A program made the position numbers and the translations under genes. The notes under the pieces were generated by a model, which was given only the letters and a program-made list of their open reading frames with translations, had not been told where the DNA came from and did not search any database. Positions 47,645-57,700 of a DNA stretch of 64,000 nucleotides are shown here, piece by piece (the stretch's first letter is position 1; every line of letters begins with the position of its first letter). The DNA is from Herbaspirillum sp. 3R11 (GTDB lineage: Bacteria > Pseudomonadota > Gammaproteobacteria > Burkholderiales > Burkholderiaceae_D). The stretch is from positions 868,001 through 932,000 of the forward strand of contig NZ_SPNJ01000002.1 of assembly GCF_004563925.1 (NCBI RefSeq). Direction: 5' to 3'.

Positions 47645-48625
47645 ATGTCCAATTCAACAGTTTCCCTGTCGACCGGTACTGGCGGCAAAGGCGGCAAAGG
47701 CGGCAATAACGCCGCCGGCAAAGCCGTACCGCGGCGCAGTGGAAAATTCGCCGCGCTGGCCGACAACTGGCTGCCGCGCCTGGTCTTATCACCGACCATC
47801 ATCTTGTCGCTGGTCTTTGTCTACGGCTTCATCGCACTCACCGGCTATCTGTCGCTGACCAATTCGCGCCTGATGCCCAACTACGAATTCGCAGGATTCG
47901 ATCAATACACCCGACTGTTCGCCCTTGACCGCTGGTGGACCGCAGCCGCCAATCTGGGCATCTTCGGCGGCCTGTTCATCCTGCTGTGCCTGGTCATCGG
48001 CCTGTTCATGGCGATTCTGCTGGATCAGAAGATCCGTGCCGAAGGCGCACTGCGCGCCGTGTATCTGTATCCGATGGCGCTGTCCTTCATCGTCACCGGC
48101 GCCGCCTGGAAATGGATTCTCAATCCCGGCCTCGGCCTGGAAAAAATGATGCATGACTGGGGCTTCGCCAACTTCAGCTTCGACTGGCTGGTCAACTCCG
48201 ACATGGCGATCTACACCGTCGTCATCGCCGGCGTGTGGCAATCGTCCGGGTTTGTGATGGCGCTGTTCCTGGCCGGCTTGCGCGGCATCGACGACTCCAT
48301 CATGAAGGCCGCGATGGTCGACGGCGCCAGCTTGCCGACCATCTATCGCCGCATCGTCATCCCGGCGCTGCGCCCGGTGTTCTTCAGCGTGTTGCTGGTG
48401 CTCGGCCACATCGCCATCAAGAGCTTCGACCTGGTCATGGCCTTGACCGCCGGCGGACCCGGCACCTCGACTGACTTGCCGGCCATCTTCATGTATCAGT
48501 TCTCTTTCACGCGTGGACAGCTCGGCCTGGGCGCCGCTTCCGCCGTGATGATGTTGGCGACCGTGCTGGCCGTGCTGGTGCCTTTGATGTATCTGGAAAC
48601 GAAAGGAACCCGCAATGGCCGTTGA
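47645..48625 (+). CDS. gtsB: Sugar ABC transporter permease (GtsB, MalF type)
   Basis: A 326-residue membrane protein starting at MSNSTVSLSTGTGG, preceded by AGGAGA; codons further upstream lie over the hairpin and are rejected. A Gly/Lys-rich cytosolic leader (residues 13-30) precedes six helices. The permease coupling loop is MKAAMVDGASLPTIYRRIVIP (EAA-like). It overlaps gtsC by 11 bp. Confidence 0.92.
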   Translation: MSNSTVSLSTGTGGKGGKGGNNAAGKAVPRRSGKFAALADNWLPRLVLSPTIILSLVFVYGFIALTGYLSLTNSRLMPNYEFAGFDQYTRLFALDRWWTAAANLGIFGGLFILLCLVIGLFMAILLDQKIRAEGALRAVYLYPMALSFIVTGAAWKWILNPGLGLEKMMHDWGFANFSFDWLVNSDMAIYTVVIAGVWQSSGFVMALFLAGLRGIDDSIMKAAMVDGASLPTIYRRIVIPALRPVFFSVLLVLGHIAIKSFDLVMALTAGGPGTSTDLPAIFMYQFSFTRGQLGLGAASAVMMLATVLAVLVPLMYLETKGTRNGR

Positions 48626-49514
48626 TACTTTTGCTCCCAAGGGTGGCCCCAACCAGGAGCGCAAGCCGCTCACCATCGGTCGCGTGTTGATCTATGTCTT
48701 GCTCGTGCTGGTCGGCCTGTACTACCTCGCGCCGCTGTACGTGATGATCACCACCTCGCTGAAATCGCTCGACGAAATCCGTAGCAGCAATCTGCTGGCG
48801 CTGCCGATGGCGCCGACCACCGCAGCCTGGGGCAAGGCCTGGGACAGCGCCTGCACCGGCGTCGACTGCGGCGGCCTCGCGCCGTTCTTCTGGAACTCGT
48901 TGAAGATGACGATCCCGGCGGTGTTGATCTCCACCCTGATCGGTTCGCTCAACGGCTACGTGCTGGCGCACTGGCGCTTCCGTGGATCTGAGGCGCTGTT
49001 CGCCGCACTGATGGTCGGCTGCTTCATCCCGTTCCAGGTAGTGATCCTGCCGATGGCGCGTCTGCTGGGCATGTTCGACCTGGCCAATACGACGCCGGGC
49101 CTGATCTTCGTCCACATCGTCTACGGCATCGCGTTCACCACGCTGTTCTTCCGCAATTACTACGTGACCGTGCCGGAAGAGCTGGTCAAGGCGGCGCGCA
49201 TCGACGGCGCAGGATTCTTCCTGACCTACCGCAAGATCATCTTCCCGCTGTCGCTGCCGATTTTCATGGTGTGCTTCATCTGGCAGTTCACGCAGATCTG
49301 GAACGACTTCCTGTTCGGCGTGGTGTTCGGCGGCTCGGATGCAAAACCGGTGACCGTGGCGCTCAACAACCTGGTCAACACCTCGACCGGCGTGACCGAG
49401 TACAACGTCAACATGGCGGCGGCGATCATCGCTGCGCTGCCGACGCTGCTGGTGTATATCCTCGCAGGTAAATACTTTGTGCGTGGCCTCACCGCCGGCG
49501 CTGTTAAGGGCTAA
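48615..49514 (+). CDS. gtsC: Sugar ABC transporter permease (GtsC, MalG type)
   Basis: A 299-residue membrane protein, MalG type, with six helices and coupling loop LVKAARIDGAGFFLTYRKIIFPLS. It pairs with GtsB. The start lies inside the gtsB end (11-bp overlap). The stop codon is immediately followed by palindromic element B. Confidence 0.93.
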   Translation: MAVDTFAPKGGPNQERKPLTIGRVLIYVLLVLVGLYYLAPLYVMITTSLKSLDEIRSSNLLALPMAPTTAAWGKAWDSACTGVDCGGLAPFFWNSLKMTIPAVLISTLIGSLNGYVLAHWRFRGSEALFAALMVGCFIPFQVVILPMARLLGMFDLANTTPGLIFVHIVYGIAFTTLFFRNYYVTVPEELVKAARIDGAGFFLTYRKIIFPLSLPIFMVCFIWQFTQIWNDFLFGVVFGGSDAKPVTVALNNLVNTSTGVTEYNVNMAAAIIAALPTLLVYILAGKYFVRGLTAGAVKG

Positions 49515-49653
49515 ACCGGTTCACGATCCGTAGCGAGAGGCCATCAGCCGGTGGCGGTGGAACGGAGGAACCGGAATGTACTTCAGTACATGAGGATTCC
49601 GAGTACCGCACGACGCCGGATCATGGCCTCGCAGTAGGATCGTGAGCCGGTTT
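49513..49653. repeat. Long imperfect palindromic element B
   Basis: A 141-bp element with 17-bp terminal inverted repeats carrying one mismatch (AAACCGGTTCACGATCC at 49513-49529, complement at 49637-49653), a conserved inner block GAGGCCAT/ATGGCCTC, and a central perfect hairpin ATGTAC-TTCA-GTACAT. It fills the gap between gtsC and the ATPase gene. It shares blocks with element A at 24782-24906. Confidence 0.75.
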
Positions 49654-49680
49654 GAAAAGAATTCATGGAGATGTAGAAAA

Positions 49681-50823
49681 ATGGCAAGCTTATCAATTCG
49701 CAACGTACGCAAGGTCTATCCGAACGGTAACGAAGTCCTCAAGGGCATCGACCTCGAAATCGAAGACGGCCAGTTCCTGATCCTGGTCGGCGGCTCCGGC
49801 TGCGGCAAGTCGACGCTGCTCAACATGATCGCCGGACTGGAAAGCGTGTCCGAAGGCGAGATCATGATCGGCGACCGCGTCGTCAACAACGTCGCCCCGA
49901 AAGAGCGCGACATCGCCATGGTGTTCCAGTCGTACGCGCTGTACCCGACCATGACCGTGCGCGAAAACATTTCTTTCGGCCTCGGCATCCGCAAGATCCC
50001 CAAAGCCGAACAAAAGGAAATCGTCGAGCGCGTCGCCAACATCCTGCAGATTACCCATCTGCTGGACCGCAAGCCGGCGCTGCTGTCTGGCGGCCAGCGC
50101 CAGCGTGTGGCGATGGGCCGCGCGATTGCACGCGATCCGTCGCTGTTCCTGTTCGACGAACCGCTGTCGAACCTGGACGCCAAGCTGCGCGTCGAAATGC
50201 GCGCCGAAATCAAGCGCATGCACCAGCGCCTGGGCAGCACCATCGTCTACGTCACGCACGACCAGATCGAAGCGATGACCCTGGGCGACCGCATCGCCGT
50301 CATGAAGGACGGCGTGGTCCAGCAGTTCGGCAGCCCGCAGGAGATCTACGACTCGCCGAGCAACCTGTTCGTGGCCGGCTTCATCGGCTCGCCGTCGATG
50401 AACTTCCTGCGCGGCAAGCTCACCACCGACGGCTCCGCCCCGGCGTTCGAACTCGACCACGGCGGCCGCAAGACCCTGCTGACCCTGCCGCTGAACGGCC
50501 ACACCGACGCCGTCGCAAAATGGGTAGGCCGCGACATCGTCCTCGGCATTCGTCCGGAACACGTGACCGACGCCATGAGTGCCCGCAACGGCGATCCATT
50601 GAGTACCAACGGCAGCTACCGTCCGACCGAAGTCGACTGCGTTATCGAACTGACTGAACCAACCGGCCCGGATACTTTGGTGGTGGCGCGCTTCAACGAT
50701 GCACCGGTGACATGCCGCACGCATCCGCGCGCAGGCGCCTTGCCGAATGAGCCGCTGAAGCTGGCGTTTGATCTGACCAAGGCGCTGTTGTTTGATCCGG
50801 CTTCGGAGCAGCGGATTGCTTGA
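49681..50823 (+). CDS. ugpC: Sugar ABC transporter ATP-binding protein (MalK/UgpC type)
   Basis: A 380-residue ATPase started at MASLSIRNVRKVYPNG; codons upstream overlap the repeat. Walker A GGSGCGKSTLLN, Q-loop VFQSYALYPTMTV, signature LSGGQRQRVAMGRAI, Walker B LFLFDEPLSNLDAKLR and switch His in VTHDQIEA are intact. A C-terminal regulatory OB-type domain (about 240-380) as in MalK is present. It is the gtsD-equivalent of the glucose importer; one such ATPase often serves several sugar transporters. Confidence 0.93.
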   Translation: MASLSIRNVRKVYPNGNEVLKGIDLEIEDGQFLILVGGSGCGKSTLLNMIAGLESVSEGEIMIGDRVVNNVAPKERDIAMVFQSYALYPTMTVRENISFGLGIRKIPKAEQKEIVERVANILQITHLLDRKPALLSGGQRQRVAMGRAIARDPSLFLFDEPLSNLDAKLRVEMRAEIKRMHQRLGSTIVYVTHDQIEAMTLGDRIAVMKDGVVQQFGSPQEIYDSPSNLFVAGFIGSPSMNFLRGKLTTDGSAPAFELDHGGRKTLLTLPLNGHTDAVAKWVGRDIVLGIRPEHVTDAMSARNGDPLSTNGSYRPTEVDCVIELTEPTGPDTLVVARFNDAPVTCRTHPRAGALPNEPLKLAFDLTKALLFDPASEQRIA

Positions 50824-50844
50824 AGTGCAGCGTAGATAAAAGAA

Positions 50845-50879
50845 GCCCCGCGACAGTGATGTTGCGGGGCCTTTTTTTT
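50845..50879 (+). terminator. Terminator of the gts operon
   Basis: A 10-bp stem GCCCCGCGAC/GTTGCGGGGC with one G-T pair, followed by a run of eight T residues, 21 bp after the ATPase stop. Confidence 0.92.
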
Positions 50880-50910
50880 GGGGGGATTCGCTGAGGAGTA
50901 TCAATTTTAG

Positions 50911-51102
50911 TCAAATGCCCTTAGTAAATTTCTTGATAGAGTTACGATTCAGTCCATAGAAGAAGTCTGCAATCGGCAGATGTTGCCATGACGACGGGGC
51001 AAAGTACCTACTTACGGCTATTCTATTTCTAAGTCCGCTGAATACGCCGGACTGTTCGCGTAGAGCAATTTCCATCGCAGTACACTCGGCTCTGATGTTC
51101 AC
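50911..51102 (-). CDS. Small hypothetical ORF, possibly a remnant
   Basis: A 63-codon open frame (MNIRAECTAMEIALREQSG to IKKFTKGI); in frame it extends a further ~23 codons upstream without an obvious start. I do not recognise the protein. It lies in the 359-bp AT-richer gap between the gts terminator and the orphan membrane-protein gene and shares that region's base composition. It may be the tail of a gene lost when the insert arrived, or chance. No ribosome binding site is evident. Confidence 0.25.
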   Translation of the reverse strand: MNIRAECTAMEIALREQSGVFSGLRNRIAVSRYFAPSSWQHLPIADFFYGLNRNSIKKFTKGI

Positions 51103-51182
51103 GTTCTCAGGTACGCAATGCTCAGAGCCTGCAACTGTTTTATTATTGACTAGGCTTCATAGTCGTGAAATGGGAACGCACA

Positions 51183-54100
51183 ATGACAAAAAAAATCGGA
51201 TTTTTGGGGACACCATGGTCAGTTTCGAGAGTCGTCCGTCGCGAATTACACAATTGGCGTAGTAGCAATGAGCTACTAAGAAAATGGAGACTGTCAATAT
51301 TGGCCCGGGAGATTCAATCCCACGGTGAACGTCCAATCCGGTTCGTTTTCCAGACACTGTTGCTTTTTTCCTTGTACGTTTCTTTTTCTCTTTTCCTTCC
51401 AGATTCTTGGCTCTCAGCAGCAGGAGTTACGCTCCAACTGAAGGAGGATGCTGATTACCTCACCTACTTTACGGCGCTATGGTCAATACAAGCGACGCTG
51501 GCAGCGCTCGTATACCCCTTTGTAATTTCTTTCGTCACCGTATTTCTCCAACGTCGTCCGGCTGCCGAGGCGTTTGTGCACATCTATATACTTGACTCTG
51601 GTGGATTGGTTGCAGGCCTGTCGTCTATTACTTTGGTTATTGTGATGGCCATTCAATATGCGTTAATTCCCCGCTATGGCACTACGCTAATAAAACATAC
51701 GGCCATTCTGGATGCTGTGTGGTTCTTCGTGAATGCCATATTAACGTTGTACTTCTTGTATAGAACAGTCGAGTTTCTGCGGCCTGTAGTTCAGATGCAA
51801 GGTGTCAAACGATATCTTCTTGGAGTCGCGCTTCCGCGCGAGATCGCCAGAATCGCCATTCCTCACGTATTAGAACAGGCTCCTTCCAATGGATGGCTTC
51901 CGATTCCTGTGCCCGATTTTGAAAATCTAAATCAGGAAACGGAGCCCCGAATATGGATTAGCCGCTACTCCTATAGAAAAGGCGACGTACAAGGCCATCT
52001 GCTGCTAAAGAGGCCGTCAAAGTTAGTTGATGTTCGGCTATGGCCTCTGCGCGTTGTAACTACTTGCTGGCTCTCCCGGGCACGTGCGTGGCCCGAGACT
52101 AAATCAGAATTTGGAGGTGCAAGGTCTTCTCGAAAACCAATGCTATCTATCTCTCTGTCGCCAGAAACTACTTATGACGGCCAAATTCCGTTAGCCATTG
52201 TTGCAGATGGGCCCAATCTTCCTCGATGGCAGAGATGTCTTTTACGTCTTGCTTTTGTTTTTAGAAGCGACCTGGGTGAGCGAAATTCGATATCACCGCG
52301 CGCAATCATTCAAGAGCTGGAAATTGACGTGTGCAGTGCGATATCCAATCAGAATGATCAAATATTCAGGAAGTCCTATGAAACGCTGCTGCAAGTTCAC
52401 GAATTGCTTCTCGATGCGTGTTTATCTCGCAACGACGACGGAACATTTGGCAGCCTTGCAATGCTTCCGGAAAAGGGCCATTGGATGGAGCAAGGACTTT
52501 ATGTCGGGTGGACCGAGGCTTATCGCTCTATCTTTCAAGCAGCAGTTGAGAATTTAGATAAAGACACGAATCCTCTCAAACGAATTTGCTACTTTGTACA
52601 ACACATCGCAAGCGATGCTGTACTTAAGTCACCTATCGAAATACGAGAAAATATTTTGATGATGCCAACCTATCTAATGTTCCTTATCGGTGGTTGGTGG
52701 GTGAAGCGAATCGAAGAACAAGGTTTTGTTTCCCATAGCGCGCATCATAGCCAAACACTACAAGCACCTGCTCATCGAGCCTACGAAGATATTTTTGTTT
52801 CGTTCGTAGGGGCATGGGAAAACGCACGAAAATCTATCGGAGGAATTCCCGATCAGGATGAGCAATTCAAATGGAGTGAGGCGCGCGTATTGGTACAACT
52901 TAATACGCTTCACATACGAGAAACTGCGCGAATGCTACTGGCGTCGATCGAACGAGGCGATAGAATCGCAGCAGAATGGTTCGCCGATGTACTTAGCAAA
53001 TGGTGGGGAAATTTTTCGTATGAGCGGACATCGTTCTCACTTCATCAATCTGCAATATTTATTACCGTGGAAGACATTTCTCTTGAGTGGGATTTTCTCA
53101 ATACAGAACTCAGCTTGGAAATCCGTGAGGGCACAGAGCATCTTCAACGATCTGTTCTCTTAGCCGCGCTCCACAACTATCTGCAAGATATTCGACTCAT
53201 CACTGTTGAAATTCTTCTTCAGTGGTGCTCTCAATCAAAATCGCCCAGTTTTGACAACTCACTTGCGATGGGCATTGTTGCTGATATGGTCCAAGGAAAG
53301 CAATGGCGCAATGGAGGAACGCAGTCTGCCCCGTTAAATCGTCTCACCGCTGCCGGATACCTTCTAGCGAAAACGCGTCAACATATCGGGGGCATGGATG
53401 AGCGTCGTATATATGAAGCTCGGCTGAATGACTTTGTCGAAAAAATTAGGGACATGGAAAGACCTGGAATGACTGGATCTCGTGTTTATAGCTATAGCGG
53501 ACCGAACAGCCTAGATTCACTAGATGAGAGTCAAATAATACTGATGATGATTCTTTCAGATGCTAGTTGGTCTGAGGACGATCCATTTTGTCGACAGTTA
53601 GCCAATTGGTCGAAGCCAAGACATATAGAGCGGGGAGATTTAGACAAAGCGCGAGATGTCTTTAATTCTTGGCTAAATAGGCTTTCGGACCCGCAACCGA
53701 TAATGCCATCGGTAATTGATGAATTGGCAAACCGGATCGGAAAGGAAGTTGACGAAGAGATACGACGGAGTCGTGTTAGCGAAGCTCTATCAACACTCAA
53801 GCAATCGATCGAAACAAGGCGTAGAGAACTGCTAGCAGCGGCAACCATTGATCCCGATAAGTTAAAGCAGGCAGCGTTGAATGCTTCCACGGAAGCATTC
53901 AATAAGATGGCAAATCGATTCCCTCTATGTCTGTTCCGGAATGTAAATTTCTCTAACGAAGAACAAGAAAAATACACGCTGAGATTGAATGGCCTTAGAA
54001 AAGGGGAATTTACTACTGTCGCATTTGACCCACCTGCGATAAATGGAGACGACTATTTGGCTAACGTTGTCGCTCAAGCTGTCGATGGCGTGCTGCTGAC

Positions 54101-54602
54101 CGATGTTTTGAGTCGCTGTGAACTTCGTGAGATCGTTGCCACCGATTCTGATTCGTACTGGAAGGAGTTAAAGGCAGAAGCAGCTCGAATTTCCAACCTA
54201 GGACTAAGCCCAATCTTACTGCTCGATAATGCCACTCAACCGGACTGGATATGGGACTGGCAATACGCTCTTACGGAGGGGCAGCATCCTCGGCCAGAAG
54301 ATTTGATCGTTCATCAGCACAACGGCCAGTCAGCGCACTATCAATGCCATCTCAACAACATTGCCGTATATGTGGGGCCACTGACCCCACCAGCGTCACT
54401 CATCGTGCCGCGTGAAGTGTTTGATTCAGTAACTTTTCGGCGCTTTGCTACAGATCGCTACGTAGAGGCTAACGTTGAGGTGCTAGACGCTGATCCATCG
54501 ACGGTTGCTTTGTTGTTGAAATTTGAAAGGAGTGTACAAGTTTCTGCCGCTATAGGCGCGAAGATTCGATACAGCGACGTACCTCTGCAGAACAATGCAT
54601 AG
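51183..54602 (+). CDS. Large membrane-anchored protein of unknown function
   Basis: A 1139-residue protein if started at the ATG of MTKKIGFLGTPW (GGGA upstream); a GTG 18 bp earlier is also possible. Four hydrophobic segments lie within residues 50-205 (FVFQTLLLFSLYVSFSLFL; ALWSIQATLAALVYPFVISF; GLVAGLSSITLVIVMAIQYA; AVWFFVNAILTLYFLY). About 930 soluble, probably cytosolic residues follow, largely helical in the middle and mixed at the end. I see no Walker motifs, protease triad, nuclease core or repeats. One line of the gene counted 32% GC and another 43%, against about 60% in neighbouring genes, so it was probably acquired by transfer. It stands alone between gts and czc operons. Function unknown. 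Confidence 0.8.
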   Translation: MTKKIGFLGTPWSVSRVVRRELHNWRSSNELLRKWRLSILAREIQSHGERPIRFVFQTLLLFSLYVSFSLFLPDSWLSAAGVTLQLKEDADYLTYFTALWSIQATLAALVYPFVISFVTVFLQRRPAAEAFVHIYILDSGGLVAGLSSITLVIVMAIQYALIPRYGTTLIKHTAILDAVWFFVNAILTLYFLYRTVEFLRPVVQMQGVKRYLLGVALPREIARIAIPHVLEQAPSNGWLPIPVPDFENLNQETEPRIWISRYSYRKGDVQGHLLLKRPSKLVDVRLWPLRVVTTCWLSRARAWPETKSEFGGARSSRKPMLSISLSPETTYDGQIPLAIVADGPNLPRWQRCLLRLAFVFRSDLGERNSISPRAIIQELEIDVCSAISNQNDQIFRKSYETLLQVHELLLDACLSRNDDGTFGSLAMLPEKGHWMEQGLYVGWTEAYRSIFQAAVENLDKDTNPLKRICYFVQHIASDAVLKSPIEIRENILMMPTYLMFLIGGWWVKRIEEQGFVSHSAHHSQTLQAPAHRAYEDIFVSFVGAWENARKSIGGIPDQDEQFKWSEARVLVQLNTLHIRETARMLLASIERGDRIAAEWFADVLSKWWGNFSYERTSFSLHQSAIFITVEDISLEWDFLNTELSLEIREGTEHLQRSVLLAALHNYLQDIRLITVEILLQWCSQSKSPSFDNSLAMGIVADMVQGKQWRNGGTQSAPLNRLTAAGYLLAKTRQHIGGMDERRIYEARLNDFVEKIRDMERPGMTGSRVYSYSGPNSLDSLDESQIILMMILSDASWSEDDPFCRQLANWSKPRHIERGDLDKARDVFNSWLNRLSDPQPIMPSVIDELANRIGKEVDEEIRRSRVSEALSTLKQSIETRRRELLAAATIDPDKLKQAALNASTEAFNKMANRFPLCLFRNVNFSNEEQEKYTLRLNGLRKGEFTTVAFDPPAINGDDYLANVVAQAVDGVLLTDVLSRCELREIVATDSDSYWKELKAEAARISNLGLSPILLLDNATQPDWIWDWQYALTEGQHPRPEDLIVHQHNGQSAHYQCHLNNIAVYVGPLTPPASLIVPREVFDSVTFRRFATDRYVEANVEVLDADPSTVALLLKFERSVQVSAAIGAKIRYSDVPLQNNA

Positions 54603-54705
54603 CAAACTTAGCTATCGATTAGGTCTATGAACTTCGCTATTTGAAATATTTTCGGCTAAGAGGAGTAGCTTCTGGCCGACGACGTTCCTTATTCAGCTAA
54701 CGGCA

Positions 54706-54749
54706 CGATGCTACCGGACCTCACTCTCAGAGAGAGGCTGGTAGCATCG
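54706..54749. other. Hairpin between the orphan gene and czcA
   Basis: A perfect 10-bp stem CGATGCTACC/GGTAGCATCG enclosing a smaller CTCTC/GAGAG stem, between the convergent orphan gene and czcA. No T-run in either direction. It may mark the right edge of the insert or serve as a weak bidirectional terminator. Confidence 0.55.
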
Positions 54750-54768
54750 GTGCACTGACGAAAAAAAC

Positions 54769-57700
54769 CTAGCGACGCCAACCGAGCAAGCGGCTACGCC
54801 ACGATGACGACTGCTGGTTCACATCGCGGTCGTCGGTGTCGTCTCCCCCGTGCACCAACCGATACAACAACGGCAACACCAGCAACGTCAACAGCGTCGA
54901 CGACAAAATCCCTCCGATGACCACGGTCGCCAACGGCCGTTGCACTTCCGCGCCCGTGCCGGTCGCCAACGCCATCGGGACGAATCCCAGCGACGCTACC
55001 AGCGCGGTCATCAATACCGGCCGCAAGCGCGTCATTGCGCCTTCGAAGATGGCGTCGTCGAGTGAGCGGCCTTCTTCGCGCAGGGTGCGGATGAAGGCGA
55101 TCATCACCAGGCCGTTGAGCACCGCCACGCCTGACAGCGCGATGAAGCCGACGGCGGCGGAGATCGACAGCGGGATGCCGCGCATCGCCAGCGCCAACAC
55201 GCCGCCGGTCAGGGCGAACGGGATGCCGGTGAAGACCAGCAGGCCGTCCTTGACGTTGTTGAACATCGCGAACAGCAGCACAAACACCAGCAGCAAGGCG
55301 ACCGGCACGACGATTTGCAGGCGCTGTGTTGCCGACTGCAGGTTCTCGAACTGGCCGCCCCAGGCGATCCAGTAGCCGGCCGGGATTTTTACCTGCGCGG
55401 AGATACCGGCGGCGGCGTCGTCGACGAAGGAGCCGAGATCGCGTCCGCGCACGTTGGCGCTGACGACGACGCGGCGCTTGCCGTTTTCGCGGCTGACCTG
55501 GTTGGGGCCGGGGGCGATGTCGAAGTCGGCCACTTCTCCCAACGGGATGTAGCTGAGCTTTCCGTCATTGTGCGGCAGCGGGATCGGCAGGCGCTTGATG
55601 GCGTCGAGGTCGTTGCGTTCGTTTTCCGGCAGCCGCACGATGATGTCGAAGCGGCGGTCGCCCTGGAACAGGGCGCCGGCTTCCTTGCCGCCGATGGCCA
55701 TCGCGACGGTGTCCTGCACGTCGCCGATGTTGAGGCCGTAGCGGGCGGTCTTCTCGCGGTCTATCTTGACGGTCAGCATCGGCAGGCCGGTCGATTGTTC
55801 GACCTTGACTTCGGTTGCGCCGGGGACCTTGCCCAGTGTGGATGCGATCTTGGCGGCGGTGTCGTTGAGCACGTCCATGTCGTCGCCGAAGACCTTGACC
55901 GCGACGTCGCTGCGCACACCCGAGATCAGTTCATTGAAGCGCAACTGGATCGGCTGGGAGAACTCGTAGCTGTTGCCGGGCAGGGCGGCGACGGTTTCCT
56001 GGATGGCGGCGATCAGTTCGTCGCGGGTTTTGCGCGGTTTGGGCCACTGGTCTTGCGGCTTGAGCATGATGTAGCCGTCGGAGATGTTCGGCGGCATCGG
56101 GTCGGACGCCACTTCGGCGGTGCCGGTGCGGGCGAACACGCGCTCGATCTCGGGGAAGTTGTCCTTGAGCGTGCGTTCCAGCTGCTGCTGCATCTCCACC
56201 GATTGCGTCAGGCTGGTGCCGGGAATGCGCAAGGCCTGGATCGCCAGGTCGCCTTCGTTGAGGCTGGGCACGAACTCGCTGCCGAGCTTTGTCCCGAGCA
56301 GCGTGCACAGGACGATCACGGCAGCCGCCAGCGACAGCACCACCGGCTTGTTGCGCATTGAGGCTTGCAGCAGCGGCGCATAGGCGCGCTTGGCGGCGCG
56401 CATCAGGGCGTTTTCCTTTTCGTCGACCTTGTCGCCGATGAACAGGGCAATCGCCGCCGGGATGAAGGTGACCGACAGGATCATCGCACCCAGCAAGGCT
56501 GCCACCACGGTGAAGGCCATCGGCTGGAACATCTTGCCTTCGACGCCGGTCAGCGCAAACATCGGCAGGTACACGATCATGATGATGAGCTGGCCGAACA
56601 GCAGCGGACGGCGCGCTTCACGCGAGGCGGCGAAGACTTCGTGGAAGCGTTCGCTGCGCGTCAGCGGCCGGCCGTGATGCTGCTGCGCGTGGGCCAGGCG
56701 GCGCACGCAGTTTTCCACGATCACGACGGCGCCGTCGATGATGATGCCGAAGTCGAGCGCGCCCAGGCTCAGCAGGTTGGCGCTGACGTGGTTGGACACC
56801 ATGCCGGTGAAAGTGAACAGCATCGCCAGCGGAATCACCATTGCCGTGATCACCGCCGCGCGGATGTTGCCGAGGAACAGGAACAGCACCGCGATCACCA
56901 GCACCGCGCCTTCGATGAGGTTTTTCTTGACGGTGTTGATGGCCTTGTCGACCAGCACCGTGCGGTCGTACACGGTGACGGCTTGCACGCCTTCGGGCAG
57001 CGAGCGGTTGATCTCGGTCATCTTCTTGTCGACCGCCTGCGAGACCGTGCGGCTGTTCTGGCCGATCAGCATGAAGACCGTGCCGAGCACGACTTCGCGG
57101 CCGTTCTCGGTGGCGGCGCCGGTGCGCAGTTCGCGGCCGATGCCGACCTCGGCGACGTCGCGGATGCGGATCGCTACGCCTTGCACGTTGCCGAGGATGA
57201 TGTTGCGGATGTCGTCGAGCGAGGCCACCTGGCCCGGTGCGCGGATCAGGTATTGCTCGCCGCGCTTCTCGATGTAGCCGGCGCCGACGTTGGCGTTGTT
57301 GCGTTCCAGCGCGGCGGCGACGTTTTGCAGCGTCAGGCCGTAGGAGGCGAGCTTGGCCGGCGAGGGGGCGACGTGGTATTCCTTGGCGTAGCCGCCGATG
57401 GAATTGATCTCGGTCACGCCGGGCACGTTGCGTAGCTGCGGCTTGATGATCCAGTCCTGGATCTCGCGCAGGTCGGCGGGCGAGTAGGGCGCACCGTCGG
57501 CATTCTTCGCGCCTTCCTTGGCTTCGACCGTCCACAGGTAGATTTCGCCGAGGCCGGTGGAGATCGGTCCCATGGCGGGATCGATACCGGACGGCAGCTT
57601 GCTGCGTGCTTCCTGGATGCGTTCATTGACCAGCTGGCGCGCAAAGTAGATATCCGTGCCGTCCTTGAAGATGACCGTCACCTGCGACAGGCCGTAGCGC

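Noticed and set aside
51183..54602. Naming the orphan protein as an antiphage defence gene
   Set aside because: There is no recognised effector, ATPase or sensor domain and no defence gene beside it; foreign composition and isolation alone do not establish a function.
54706..54749. A standard intrinsic terminator
   Set aside because: The stem is strong but no T-run follows on either strand, so it is listed only as a hairpin.
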